A DNA stretch of 64,000 nucleotides, taken from contig NZ_CP083553.1 in NCBI RefSeq assembly GCF_025144465.1, positions 3,403,001 to 3,467,000 of the forward strand, read 5' to 3'. The notes under the pieces were generated by a model. It searched no databases and was not told where the DNA came from. It saw only the letters and a list, made by a program, of their open reading frames with translations. This document shows, in pieces, positions 54,223-62,931 of this stretch (positions are counted from its first letter, which is position 1; each line of letters begins with the position of its first letter). The stretch comes from Leisingera sp. S132 (lineage in GTDB: Bacteria > Pseudomonadota > Alphaproteobacteria > Rhodobacterales > Rhodobacteraceae). The position numbers and the translations under genes are program-made.

Positions 54223-55389
54223 TCAGATCACCGGCAGTTCCGGGGCTGCACGAACGGTCAGCAGTTCTGCACCATCCGCACGCACCACGATGTTTTCTTC
54301 ATGCACCATGATACGGCCATCGCCATAGCCCAGTGAAGGTTCCAGCGTCAGCACCATGTTCTCTTCGATCACTGTTTCATCAAAGGCGGCATGCGAGGGC
54401 CATTCGGTCAGTTGCATCCCCAGCCCATGTCCGAGCCGCCCAACATCACCGCCCTGATCATCCATTTCGGCGATCACGGACTGCATCGCCTGGAACAGAT
54501 CGCGGCAGGTGGCGCCGGGTTTGGATGCAGCAATGCCTGCCTCTGTGGCGCGCCACAGCACATCATAGGCGCGGCGCGACAGATCGTCTGCGCGGCCAAT
54601 GGCAAAATTCCGGTCGAAGTCGCAGAAATACCCGTCCCATGTGGCGCCTGTATCCAGCATCATGATGTCACCGGCCTGCAGCGGCCGCGTGGTCGGCGGC
54701 GAGATCACGTCGCTGTAGCCGCCCTGATCAGCACCGCCAACCAGATAGGGCACATCGTCGGCGCCCTGTGCCAGCGCCTCGCGCCGGAAGGCGCGGAACA
54801 GATCCTCAAAGGGCTGCCCTGCACGGGCGATCTGCGGCACTTGCGCAAATGCGCGCGAGCCAATGCTGCAGATATGCGCCAGCTTTTCGATCTCCGCGGC
54901 AGATTTCACCATCCGCAGGCCGCGCACCAGCGGCGTGGCATCCGCCACCTTCAGCCCCGGCAATCCCGCCATCAGGCGTTCGTAGTCGCCCAGCGGCATT
55001 CTGAGCGAGGTTTCGTGCCCCTTCATCAATCCGATGGAGCCGCCGCGCCCGGCAATCGGCGACAGCAGTTCTGTCAGCAGACTAATGCCGTCGTCCTGCG
55101 GCGCCGGCGCGCTCCAGGTGCGGATGTCCTCGATCCAGGTCCGGCGCATCAGGTCGGCGCCGATCTCCGGGATGATGGCAATCGGCTTTCCCGCAAGCGG
55201 CACGAACAGGAACCAGGGCCGGGTCGGGCTTTGCCAGAACAGCGTGTGAAACCCGCTGAAGTAGCGCACCTCCGGCTCTGTCAGCAGCAGCAGGCCGTCA
55301 AGCCCCTGCGCCGCCATCAGCGCCTGAGCCTTCTCGGTGCGGGCCGCGAATTCCGCCTCTGGGAAACCGCGAGCGGGAGCTTCAGACAT
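54223..55389 (-). CDS. M24-family metallohydrolase (Xaa-Pro peptidase/ectoine hydrolase type)
   Basis: This 388-residue protein has the creatinase-like N-terminal domain and a pita-bread catalytic domain with all five metal ligands visible: Asp in MLDTGATWDGYF, Asp in CDFDRNFAIG, His in RLGHGLGMQL, Glu in LTLEPSLGYG and Glu in VHEENIVV. It may cut a peptide-like bond or open a ring as DoeA does with ectoine. The ATG at 55389 overlaps the PLP-enzyme stop by 8 bp; the longer frame was not used. Third gene of the operon. Confidence 0.85.
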   Translation of the reverse strand: MSEAPARGFPEAEFAARTEKAQALMAAQGLDGLLLLTEPEVRYFSGFHTLFWQSPTRPWFLFVPLAGKPIAIIPEIGADLMRRTWIEDIRTWSAPAPQDDGISLLTELLSPIAGRGGSIGLMKGHETSLRMPLGDYERLMAGLPGLKVADATPLVRGLRMVKSAAEIEKLAHICSIGSRAFAQVPQIARAGQPFEDLFRAFRREALAQGADDVPYLVGGADQGGYSDVISPPTTRPLQAGDIMMLDTGATWDGYFCDFDRNFAIGRADDLSRRAYDVLWRATEAGIAASKPGATCRDLFQAMQSVIAEMDDQGGDVGRLGHGLGMQLTEWPSHAAFDETVIEENMVLTLEPSLGYGDGRIMVHEENIVVRADGAELLTVRAAPELPVI

Positions 55390-56572
55390 TGTCCTTGCCT
55401 TCCATGATCGCGGCAAAGATCGCCGGGTCGGTGACACCTTCGGAGCCGATCAGCAGCACACGGGAGGCTTCATCCAGCCCGAGAGTGGCTTTCATCTCCG
55501 GCGACTGGCAGGCCGCGATCAGGGCAGACAGGCCAGCCACGGCGCTTTCGCCTGCCTCTACCACCGGATCCCCGGTTTCACCATTGGCCAGCAGCCGCAC
55601 TGCAGGGGCCACGATGCTGTCGGGGATGGTCACAAAATCCGAGGCCTCCTCCGCCAGGATTTCCCAGGCCATTTCCGACGGTTCGCCACAGGAGAGGCCC
55701 GCCATGATGGTTTCTTCCTGAATGGCGAAATTGGTCGCCTTGCCGGCTTTGGCGCTGTCGAACAGGCAGGCTGCCAGTTCCGGCTCGACAATCACCACCC
55801 GCGGCGAAGCCTCGCCATAGTACTGCCGCAGCGCCGCCGCGACCGAGGCCGCCAGCCCGCCGACGCCGCCCTGCAGGAACACATGGGTCGGTGCCTGCTC
55901 CAGCGCCTCACAGGCCTCCCGGGTCATCACGCTGTAGCCTGCCATCACGTCGCGCGGCGGCTTGGTATAGCCTTCCCAGGAGGTGTCCGAGACCACGAAC
56001 CAGCCGTTTTCCTCCGCCTCCTTCTTGGCCAGAAGGACGGAGTCGTCATAATCGCCTGCAATGCGGATCACTTCGGCGCCCAGTTCGCGCATCGCAACGG
56101 CGCGGCCCTCGCTGACCTCGGCATGGATATAGATCCGGCAAGGCGCGCCGAACCGCTGACAGCCCCATGCCAGAGAGCGGCCATGGTTGCCGTCGGTGGC
56201 AGAGACCAGGGTGATCCCGGCGCAGGCGTCCCTGTGGGCACCGTTGCGGATTTCCTCCAGGCTGACGTCCCGGCCCAGCTGTTTGGCCAACTCCCGCTGC
56301 AGCACCCGCAGCGCCGCATAAGACCCGCCCAGCGCCTTGAAGCTGCCCAGCCCGAACCGCGGGCCTTCGTGCTTGTAGTCGATCCGCCCGACGCCAACCT
56401 GGCCGGCCAGACCCGCCAGAGATACCAGCGGTGTTGCTTCATAGCCTTCCCAGACCGTGATTTCCGACTGCGCATTGGAGAAGTCCCGATCGGACAGTAC
56501 CGAATAGGCCGCCTCGCCGGTTTTCGGATTTCCCGCGGTATGGCGGATGGGTGCGTCAAAACTATCAAGCAT
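55382..56572 (-). CDS. Diaminopropionate ammonia-lyase-like PLP enzyme
   Basis: This 396-residue fold-type II PLP enzyme has GLGSFKALGGSYA with Lys79 as the likely Schiff-base lysine (Lys77 in E. coli YgeX), and VSATDGNHGRSLAWG and VFLQGGVGGLAASVAA for phosphate binding. Diaminopropionate ammonia-lyase turns 2,3-diaminopropionate into pyruvate and two ammonia. The length and motifs fit that enzyme better than threonine dehydratase. It overlaps the M24 gene and begins 3 bases after the M20 stop. Confidence 0.85.
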   Translation of the reverse strand: MLDSFDAPIRHTAGNPKTGEAAYSVLSDRDFSNAQSEITVWEGYEATPLVSLAGLAGQVGVGRIDYKHEGPRFGLGSFKALGGSYAALRVLQRELAKQLGRDVSLEEIRNGAHRDACAGITLVSATDGNHGRSLAWGCQRFGAPCRIYIHAEVSEGRAVAMRELGAEVIRIAGDYDDSVLLAKKEAEENGWFVVSDTSWEGYTKPPRDVMAGYSVMTREACEALEQAPTHVFLQGGVGGLAASVAAALRQYYGEASPRVVIVEPELAACLFDSAKAGKATNFAIQEETIMAGLSCGEPSEMAWEILAEEASDFVTIPDSIVAPAVRLLANGETGDPVVEAGESAVAGLSALIAACQSPEMKATLGLDEASRVLLIGSEGVTDPAIFAAIMEGKDNV

Positions 56573-56574
56573 GG

Positions 56575-57720
56575 TCAGTCCTTTCCCACGGGCAGCCGGT
56601 CACGCACCAGCTGCACCCAGAACTCTGCGCCAATCGGCAGCAGAGCGTCGTTGAAATCATAATCCGCCGAGTGCAGCGGCTGGCCGCTGGGGCCTTCCTC
56701 GCCATTGCCCAACAGCAGAAAGCAGCCCGGCACTGCGGCGGCGAAATGGGCAAAATCCTCGGAGAAGCTCATTGGCGGGCGGTTACGGACCACTTCGCGG
56801 CCTGCAACCTCGCCGGCGCGGTAGACGGCCTCAACCGGGCCATCGGCGTTGATGGTCTCGACGAACTCGGTGTTGAAGCTCACCTTGGCCTCGACCGAAT
56901 GTGCAGCGGCAACACCGGCAGCGATCTGGCGCATGAAGCGCTCAACCGCCTCGCGGTCTTCAGGCACCCGGGCGCGCACGTCGCCTTTCAGCACCGCGTG
57001 GCCCGGCAGCACGTTGCGCTGGCCGTCGGTCAGGAATTCCGTGACCGAGACCACGGCGCCGGAGCCCGGCGCCAGCTTGCGCGACACGATGGTCTGCAGC
57101 GCCAGCACCAGTTCCGCCCCCACGGTGATGGCATCCACCCCCGCCTGCGGCATCGAGGCATGACCGCCCTGCCCCCGGATCGAAATTTCAAACAGGCTCT
57201 CGCTGCTGCAAATCTGGCCGGGACGGGTTGAAATCTGTCCCACCGGCGCACCAGGCAGATTGTGGATGGCATAGACCTCTTCGATCGGGAAGCGCTCCAG
57301 AACGCCCTCGGCAATCATCGCCTGGGCACCCAGCCCATGCTCCTCGTTGGGCTGGAAGATGAATACGACGGTGCCGTCAAACCCCTGCTCCTGCACCAGC
57401 CGTTCAGCAGCGCCCAAGAGCATGGCCATATGACCGTCATGGCCGCAGGCGTGCATCTTGCCCGGCGTTTCCGAGACGTAGCCGTGGGTGGAGATTTCAG
57501 TGATCGGAAGGGCATCCATGTCCGCCCGCAGGCCAATGGCACGGTTTCCGCTGCCCGCGCGCAGCAGCCCTATGACGCCGGCGCCTTCATGCACTTCCAC
57601 CCCCAAGTTGCGCAGATGCTCCGCAACCTTCGCCCTGGTGCGCTCCTCTTGAAAGCCGAGCTCAGGGTGGCGGTGGAAATCCCGGCGCAGTGCAGTCAGG
57701 CGGTCCTGAAATGTTGTCAT
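56575..57720 (-). CDS. M20-family amidohydrolase/deacylase
   Basis: This 381-residue protein has the dinuclear metal motif MHACGHDGHMAM (Cys92, His94), the catalytic NEEHGLGA (Glu126-Glu127) and the dimerisation domain with GQGGHASMPQAG. Relatives cleave N-acyl amino acids (hippurate, N-acetyl-diaminobutyrate or indole-acetyl amino acids). The ATG at 57720 follows GGGAGAG. It is the first gene of the operon, downstream of two inverted repeats, so it likely provides the free amino acid for the PLP enzyme. Confidence 0.87.
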   Translation of the reverse strand: MTTFQDRLTALRRDFHRHPELGFQEERTRAKVAEHLRNLGVEVHEGAGVIGLLRAGSGNRAIGLRADMDALPITEISTHGYVSETPGKMHACGHDGHMAMLLGAAERLVQEQGFDGTVVFIFQPNEEHGLGAQAMIAEGVLERFPIEEVYAIHNLPGAPVGQISTRPGQICSSESLFEISIRGQGGHASMPQAGVDAITVGAELVLALQTIVSRKLAPGSGAVVSVTEFLTDGQRNVLPGHAVLKGDVRARVPEDREAVERFMRQIAAGVAAAHSVEAKVSFNTEFVETINADGPVEAVYRAGEVAGREVVRNRPPMSFSEDFAHFAAAVPGCFLLLGNGEEGPSGQPLHSADYDFNDALLPIGAEFWVQLVRDRLPVGKD

Positions 57721-57737
57721 ACGCGCTCTCCCAGCCG

Positions 57738-57761
57738 TTTGCAGCGACTTTAAGCTGCAAA
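57738..57761. promoter_or_regulatory. 8-8-8 inverted repeat upstream of the M20 operon
   Basis: TTTGCAGC (57738-57745) and GCTGCAAA (57754-57761) are exact inverse copies with an 8-bp spacer, beginning 18 bp from the M20 start. Probable operator. Confidence 0.45.
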
Positions 57762-57797
57762 TCGTGACTGGGCGCATAGAATTCGGGGCAGCGGGAG

Positions 57798-57849
57798 ACG
57801 ATTTTCATCATCATCCCATTATTTTGCGTTGAAAATCGTACCACACCTG
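57798..57849. promoter_or_regulatory. 10-bp inverted repeat with 32-bp spacer upstream of the M20 operon
   Basis: ACGATTTTCA (57798-57807) and TGAAAATCGT (57840-57849) are exact inverse copies. The core AAATCGT also occurs at 57759-57765 next to the nearer repeat, which suggests a regulator binding several sites. Confidence 0.45.
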
Positions 57850-57862
57850 CTGGCAACCGCTG

Positions 57863-58387
57863 TCAGATTTCCTCGCCCTTTTCCAACAGTTCCTCGATCA
57901 GCTGCCGCTGGATCCCCGGACTGTCGCCACCGCCAAACTGCATGGCTCCGCCGGTGTAGAGCGTGCCATAGGTCCGGGCAATATTCACTGTTTGGCCTAA
58001 CGAGGAAATCAGCTGATCTTTCTTCAGCGGCGACAGCGGGTGGATGAACACCGCCCACAGCTGCCCCTTGGCTACCGCGTAGCGCGCATCCAGGGCGGTG
58101 TCGAAATTCGCCTGCATCATCCGCATCAGTTCCTCTGCCGTCAGCCCTTCCGCCGGACGCAGCGGCACCATTGCCCGCATCCTGTCTGCCGCCGGATCCG
58201 TGACAACCAGCATCGGAACACCTGAGATTGTGAGCTGGAAACCGCGCCCGACCGGCTGCGCTGCGTCATCAAGAGCAAAGAGGATCCGGCCCAGCCGCTC
58301 ATAGCTCATCGGCGGCTCGGGTTTTTGCTGCGCCAGCGCAGGCGCCGCCAGAACACACGCCACGAAAATTGTCCTCAGCCAAGCCAT
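57863..58387 (-). CDS. Secreted hypothetical protein
   Basis: This 174-residue protein has a clear signal peptide (MAWLRTIFVACVLAAPALAQ) and an alpha/beta body (LTISGVPMLVVTDPAADRMR, then MMQANFDTALDARYAVAKGQ) that vaguely resembles YbjN or secretion-chaperone folds. I do not assign a function. The ATG at 58387 is chosen over one 21 bp upstream because it gives the signal peptide and has AGGGG before it. It is upstream of the M20 operon on the same strand, but two inverted repeats separate them. Confidence 0.72.
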   Translation of the reverse strand: MAWLRTIFVACVLAAPALAQQKPEPPMSYERLGRILFALDDAAQPVGRGFQLTISGVPMLVVTDPAADRMRAMVPLRPAEGLTAEELMRMMQANFDTALDARYAVAKGQLWAVFIHPLSPLKKDQLISSLGQTVNIARTYGTLYTGGAMQFGGGDSPGIQRQLIEELLEKGEEI

Positions 58388-58608
58388 GGAAACACCCCTT
58401 TTCAGCATTCCATCTCAGGCTAATGCGCTCATGCTCAAGCCGCCATGCACAGATGAGTGAACCGGGATCTAATGATTCAATAGGCAGTTTGGAACGATCT
58501 GCACAATCAACCGAACGTTCAGAGATTAATCGTCCCGCCCTTTGGATCTAGCTTCAGATCACCGGGCTGCAGAGCCTGATTGCACACCTGAACCTGATGA
58601 GGAAAATC

Positions 58609-59088
58609 ATGAAGACACTTCTGACAACCGCCCTGATTTCGCTGTCCGCAGCATTTGCCGCCCCGGCCTTTGCCGCCGATGAGGTCAATGTTACCAATGG
58701 CATTTCGGCTGGCGGCGCACCGCTGGCGGCTCATGGCGTCGATCTGGTGGCGCTGCTGGACAGCCGCAACCCGGTTGAGGGCGTCGCCACCCATTCCGTA
58801 ACCGTCGACGGCGCCTCCTATTACTTCGCGTCTGAGGAAAACAAGACGGTGTTTGAAGCCAATCCGTCGCAGTACCTGCCCCAGCACGGCGGCTTCTGCT
58901 CCTATGGCGTGTCAGTGGGCAAGAAGTTTGACGGCGACCCGGACCAGTACCTGGTGCATGACGGCAAGCTGTTCCTGTTCCTGAACGCCGCCACCCGCGC
59001 TGCCTTTCTGGAAGACGTGGCCGGAACCGCCAAGACTGCGGACAGCCAGTGGGCCGAGATCAAGCACACCGCCGTCGGCGCGCTCTAA
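58609..59088 (+). CDS. Secreted YHS-domain protein
   Basis: This 159-residue protein has a signal peptide (MKTLLTTALISLSAAFAAPA) and a YHS-like domain (YYFASEENKTVFEANPSQYL, FCSYGVSVGKKFDGDP). YHS domains bind metals, often copper, in P-type ATPases and small secreted proteins. The ATG at 58609 follows GAGG; one 12 bp upstream is also possible. It ends with a strong terminator. Confidence 0.85.
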   Translation: MKTLLTTALISLSAAFAAPAFAADEVNVTNGISAGGAPLAAHGVDLVALLDSRNPVEGVATHSVTVDGASYYFASEENKTVFEANPSQYLPQHGGFCSYGVSVGKKFDGDPDQYLVHDGKLFLFLNAATRAAFLEDVAGTAKTADSQWAEIKHTAVGAL

Positions 59089-59140
59089 TCCGGCCTCAAA
59101 GAAGGCGGGCAAATGTCGTTCTCATTCTGTCCGTCTTTGC

Positions 59141-59171
59141 CCCGCAGCTGGTGCGTCAGCTGCGGGTTTTA
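59141..59171 (+). terminator. Intrinsic terminator after the YHS gene
   Basis: CCCGCAGCTG (59141-59150) pairs exactly with CAGCTGCGGG (59157-59166) around GTGCGT, followed by TTTT. Confidence 0.85.
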
Positions 59172-59186
59172 CTGATCATGTAGTGC

Positions 59187-59819
59187 TCAGGGCAGCTTCT
59201 CGCCTGCCTCTCGGCGGGCCTCAATCACTGCCATCGCCTTGGCCAGGGCGTCCTCGATGCTCAGATCGCTGGTGTCGATCAGGATCGCATCCGCCGCCGG
59301 GCGCAGCGGGGCCTCGGCACGGTTCATGTCGCGGTCGTCGCGGGCCTTGACGTCGCCCAGCACTTCCTCGAGGGTCGTCACCTTGCCCGCAGCGGCCAGT
59401 TCCAGGAAACGGCGGCGGGCGCGCACTTCTGCGCTGGCGGTGACAAAGAATTTCACTTGGGCGTAGGGGCAGATCACAGTGCCGATGTCGCGCCCGTCCA
59501 GCACCGCGCCGCCTGCACGGCGGGCGAAGGCGCGCTGGAAATCGACCAGCGCCGCGCGCACACCGGCTATCACCGCCACCTTGGACGCGGCCTGCGCCAC
59601 TTCCGGCCCGCGCAGGTCGTCGCGTGCCAGATCTTCAGGCGTCAGGTTTTGCGCGGCCTCAACCGGCGCCGCGCCGTCCAGCATTTTTGCTCCGACGGCA
59701 CGGTACAGGAGGCCGGTATCCAGATGGCCGAAACCATAGTGCGCCGCGAGCGCCTTGGACAATGTGCCCTTGCCCGCGGCAGCGGGGCCGTCGACGGCTA
59801 TGGTGAAGCTCTCGCTCAT
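59187..59819 (-). CDS. cmk: Cytidylate kinase
   Basis: This 210-residue P-loop kinase has [17 protein letters not shown] (Walker A), [24 protein letters not shown] and RARRRFLEL (lid). It phosphorylates CMP and dCMP. It starts at 59819, overlapping the aroA stop by 4 bp; linkage of cmk with aroA is common in proteobacteria. The longer upstream frame lies in aroA and was not used. Confidence 0.96.
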   Translation of the reverse strand: MSESFTIAVDGPAAAGKGTLSKALAAHYGFGHLDTGLLYRAVGAKMLDGAAPVEAAQNLTPEDLARDDLRGPEVAQAASKVAVIAGVRAALVDFQRAFARRAGGAVLDGRDIGTVICPYAQVKFFVTASAEVRARRRFLELAAAGKVTTLEEVLGDVKARDDRDMNRAEAPLRPAADAILIDTSDLSIEDALAKAMAVIEARREAGEKLP

Positions 59820-61162
59820 GTGCGCTCCAGCTTGGCGCCGAGGTCCCCCATAAGGCTTTCGAAGATCGGAAACGAAGTCGCGATCGGGCTGCCGTCGTCG
59901 ACAGAAACCGGGGTCTGCGCGCCCATGCCCATCACCATGAAGGACATGGCAATGCGGTGGTCCAGAAAACTCTCGCAAGTGCCGCCGCCCGGCACGCCGT
60001 CAATGCCAAGGCCGGTGACTTCCCACCAGTCCTCGCCTTCGTCGACAGTGACACCATTGGCGCGCAGGCCCTTGGCCATCGCGTCGATGCGGTCGCTTTC
60101 CTTGACGCGCAGTTCCTTGACGCCCGCCATCATGGTTTTGCCTTCGGCGAAGGACGCCACCACCGACAGCACGGGATATTCGTCGATCATCGAGGCCGCG
60201 CGCTCCGGCGGCACTTCGATGCCCTTCATATTGGGCGAGAACTTGGCGCGCAGATCGGCAACTGGTTCCCCGCCTTCTTCGCGCATGTTCTCGAATGCCA
60301 GGTCCGCACCCATGTCCTGCAGGGTGTAGTAAAGGCCCGCGCGGGTCGGGTTCAGGCCGATGTTGGGCACCAGCACGTCGGAGCCGGGAGTGATCAGCGC
60401 CGCACAGACCGGGAAGGCGGCGGAGGACGGATCGCGCGGCACGGCGATGACTTGCGGCTTCAGTTCCGGGCGGCCGGTCAAAGTGATGACGCGGCCTTCT
60501 TCGGTTTCCTCGGTGGTGATCTCTGCACCGAAGCCTGCCAGCATCCGCTCGGTATGGTCGCGGGTGGCTTCTTTCTCGATCACAACGGTCTTGCCCGGGG
60601 CATTGAGGCCTGCGAACAGCACCGCGGACTTCACCTGCGCCGACGGCACTGGCACCTCATAGCGGACCGGAACCGGATCCGCGGCGCCCACGATCGTCAT
60701 CGGCAGGCGGCCGCCGGAACGGCCGACGGACTGGGTGCCGAACAGCGCCAGCGGGTCGGTCACGCGTGCCATCGGGCGCTTGTTCAGCGAGGCATCGCCG
60801 GTGAAGGTCGCGGTGATCGGAGAGGTTGCCATCACCCCCATGATCAGCCGCACCCCGGTGCCGGAGTTGCCGCAGTCAATCACATTGTCCGGCTCGGCAA
60901 ATCCACCGACGCCAACACCGAACACAGACCAGTTGCCGCCGCCATGGTTCACCACTTCAGCCCCGAACGCCTGCATCGCCTTGGCGGTGTCCAGCACATC
61001 CTCGCCCTCCAGCAGGCCGGAGATTTTCGTCTCCCCCACCGACAGCGCGCCCAGGATCAGCGAGCGGTGCGAGATCGACTTGTCGCCGGGCACCTCTGCC
61101 ACGCCCTTGAGCGGGTCAGCACGGTGGGAGGTCATCGGGATGGGCGTGCCGTGTCCGGACAT
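59816..61162 (-). CDS. aroA: 3-phosphoshikimate 1-carboxyvinyltransferase (EPSP synthase)
   Basis: This 448-residue enzyme has [62 protein letters not shown] and [16 protein letters not shown]. It makes EPSP in aromatic amino acid synthesis. The sequence resembles class II enzymes of alphaproteobacteria such as CP4, but where CP4 has the Ala tied to glyphosate tolerance (NAATG) this protein has Gly101 (NSGTG). The start is 61162. It is cotranscribed with cmk. Confidence 0.97.
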   Translation of the reverse strand: MSGHGTPIPMTSHRADPLKGVAEVPGDKSISHRSLILGALSVGETKISGLLEGEDVLDTAKAMQAFGAEVVNHGGGNWSVFGVGVGGFAEPDNVIDCGNSGTGVRLIMGVMATSPITATFTGDASLNKRPMARVTDPLALFGTQSVGRSGGRLPMTIVGAADPVPVRYEVPVPSAQVKSAVLFAGLNAPGKTVVIEKEATRDHTERMLAGFGAEITTEETEEGRVITLTGRPELKPQVIAVPRDPSSAAFPVCAALITPGSDVLVPNIGLNPTRAGLYYTLQDMGADLAFENMREEGGEPVADLRAKFSPNMKGIEVPPERAASMIDEYPVLSVVASFAEGKTMMAGVKELRVKESDRIDAMAKGLRANGVTVDEGEDWWEVTGLGIDGVPGGGTCESFLDHRIAMSFMVMGMGAQTPVSVDDGSPIATSFPIFESLMGDLGAKLERT

Positions 61163-61248
61163 GGGGCTTCCTTCGTCTGTCGGTCGTTCGTCTGTTCGTT
61201 TGCGCTATCGGTAACGGATTGGGTCTGGCCGGTCCAGCGTAATTGGCC

Positions 61249-62025
61249 TCAGCCCAAGCGGCGGAAAGTCAGGTAATGCGGGGTTCGCCCCTCTCGCAGG
61301 GCCTTCTGCTCATAGCGGGTGGAGATCCAGTCTCCCCAAGGCTGGCGCCAGTCGGCTGGGCCTTCGGCCAGCCATTCGAAACCGGCCTTCGGCACCTCCT
61401 CCAGAGTCTGGCGCACATAGTCTGGGATATCGGTCGCAACACGGAAGATCGCGCCGGGCTTCAGACAGCGGGCCAATGGTTCCAAGTGCTCCTGCGTCAC
61501 AAAACGGCGGCGATGGTGGCGCGCCTTGGGCCACGGGTCAGGATAAAGAAGGAAGGCGCGGGAGATGGAGGCGTCTGTCAGCACATCCATCAGGTCGCGC
61601 GCATCGCCGGGATGCACGGCGATGTTGTCCGCGCCCGAATTGCGGATCTTGCCCAGCAGCATCGCAACGCCGTTTATGAAAGGCTCGGCGCCAATGATAC
61701 CGACATCAGGGTTGCTGACCGCCTGATGCACCAGATGTTCACCGCCGCCAAAGCCGACCTCCAGCCAGACATCCTTACCGCCAAACAGCGCGTTCAGATT
61801 GAGCGGATTACGGTCCGGGTTTTCCTCCCAGCCGACCGCACCGGGGCTGAGGCTTGCAAGGTCTTCGTCCAGATAACGCTTCTGGCTGTCTTTCAGGGTC
61901 TTGCCCTTGAAGCGGCCATAGAAGTTGCGCCAGGGTGCACCGCTGGCGTGTTTATCGGCCGCATTTTCTGCTGCGGGCCGGGCATCCTTGGACTGGTCGT
62001 CGCGGGGCTTCTGGTCGCCGGACAT
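61249..62025 (-). CDS. trmB: tRNA (guanine(46)-N(7))-methyltransferase
   Basis: This 258-residue methyltransferase has the SAM motif VWLEVGFGGGEHL, IGAEPFINGVAM, and the catalytic FLLYPDPWPKARHHRRRFV typical of TrmB. It methylates G46 of tRNA. The ATG at 62025 (MSGDQK) follows AGGAG. A polar N-terminal tail of about 30 residues precedes the domain. Confidence 0.95.
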   Translation of the reverse strand: MSGDQKPRDDQSKDARPAAENAADKHASGAPWRNFYGRFKGKTLKDSQKRYLDEDLASLSPGAVGWEENPDRNPLNLNALFGGKDVWLEVGFGGGEHLVHQAVSNPDVGIIGAEPFINGVAMLLGKIRNSGADNIAVHPGDARDLMDVLTDASISRAFLLYPDPWPKARHHRRRFVTQEHLEPLARCLKPGAIFRVATDIPDYVRQTLEEVPKAGFEWLAEGPADWRQPWGDWISTRYEQKALREGRTPHYLTFRRLG

Positions 62026-62104
62026 GCGTCTGGGCTCCTGTTCGAGGCGTCTTTTGAAAGGCTGGCCGCCCCTGTGCCGCAAGCAAGCCCGCGGGTCAAG
62101 CCAT

Positions 62105-62761
62105 CTACGGGGTTTGCCCTGGCCGCATCTCGCGCAGCACCCCCGCCGCGATCAGCCGCAAACGGCTGGGATACCACTCACCGTCCGGGTCCGTGCGCAG
62201 CGTCTCGATGGCGAAACCGGGATCGACGCCACGCTCCACCATATAGCTGAGGTGCTCGTACACCTCTCCCTGGGTGTCCTGGTAGATCCACGAACCGAAT
62301 TCAAACGGCGTCGACCAGCGGCGGCGCTTGCGTTCACTGCGGTAGTATTTGTGCACAGCCTCTGCCGGCCAGTTGCGCTGGTGGAAACCGATGCTGGAAC
62401 CAATTGTCATCCGCCTGCGTCCGCCCGCCAGAAACACATCGACACAGGCGCTGATGCAGGTGCCGTCAACCAGAGTGTCCAACTCGTACTCCAGCACCAG
62501 CCCTGCAATTTCCTCACCTGCATAGACACTGCCGCCGACGCTGTTGAGCTGCAATTCCGTGATGTCCGGGCTCTTCTTCAGGATGTCCCGCAGGTTGGAA
62601 GCATCCTCCTCTGTAATTTCGGCCAAATCGCCTGTCACATCTGTTTCTGTGTCATAGACAAGCGTCTTGCCCAGCAGGCTGAACTTTTGCGGCAAGGCCT
62701 CCTTGGCCCCGGCAGCAGACGCCGTAAGCAGGCAGCAAAGCAAAGAAATCACGCGCAGCAT
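62105..62761 (-). CDS. Periplasmic ClpP-like protein (COG3904 type)
   Basis: This 218-residue protein has a signal peptide (VISLLCCLLTASAAGA) and a ClpP-like fold: LQLNSVGGSVYAGEEIAGL, then GTCISACVDVFLAGGRRRM with the likely nucleophile Ser and IGFHQ with the His. Proteolysis is not shown for this group. The ATG at 62761 is preceded by GGAG. The upstream frame adds 11 residues without a site. Confidence 0.82.
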   Translation of the reverse strand: MLRVISLLCCLLTASAAGAKEALPQKFSLLGKTLVYDTETDVTGDLAEITEEDASNLRDILKKSPDITELQLNSVGGSVYAGEEIAGLVLEYELDTLVDGTCISACVDVFLAGGRRRMTIGSSIGFHQRNWPAEAVHKYYRSERKRRRWSTPFEFGSWIYQDTQGEVYEHLSYMVERGVDPGFAIETLRTDPDGEWYPSRLRLIAAGVLREMRPGQTP

Positions 62762-62886
62762 CACGTCTCCGGCTGATTGAATCCTGCATGGCACTATGGC
62801 TCAGGCTTCCGTGTCACTCCACCCCCAACACTTCAGACATTCTGCCGGAAGATTTCGCGCCACCGCCCGCACACGCAAAAACGAAA

Positions 62887-62910
62887 GGAGCGGGCCATAC
62901 GGCCCGCTCC
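62887..62910 (-). terminator. Intrinsic terminator after metK
   Basis: GGAGCGGGCC (62887-62896) pairs exactly with GGCCCGCTCC (62901-62910) around ATAC. On the minus strand it is followed by TTTCGTTTTTG, as expected for metK termination. Confidence 0.85.
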
Positions 62911-62931
62911 CCGATTTCACTGGTGCCGGTC

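Noticed and set aside
62762-62931. SAM-responsive riboswitch for metK
   Set aside because: metK is on the minus strand, so its leader lies beyond position 64000; this side holds only the terminator.
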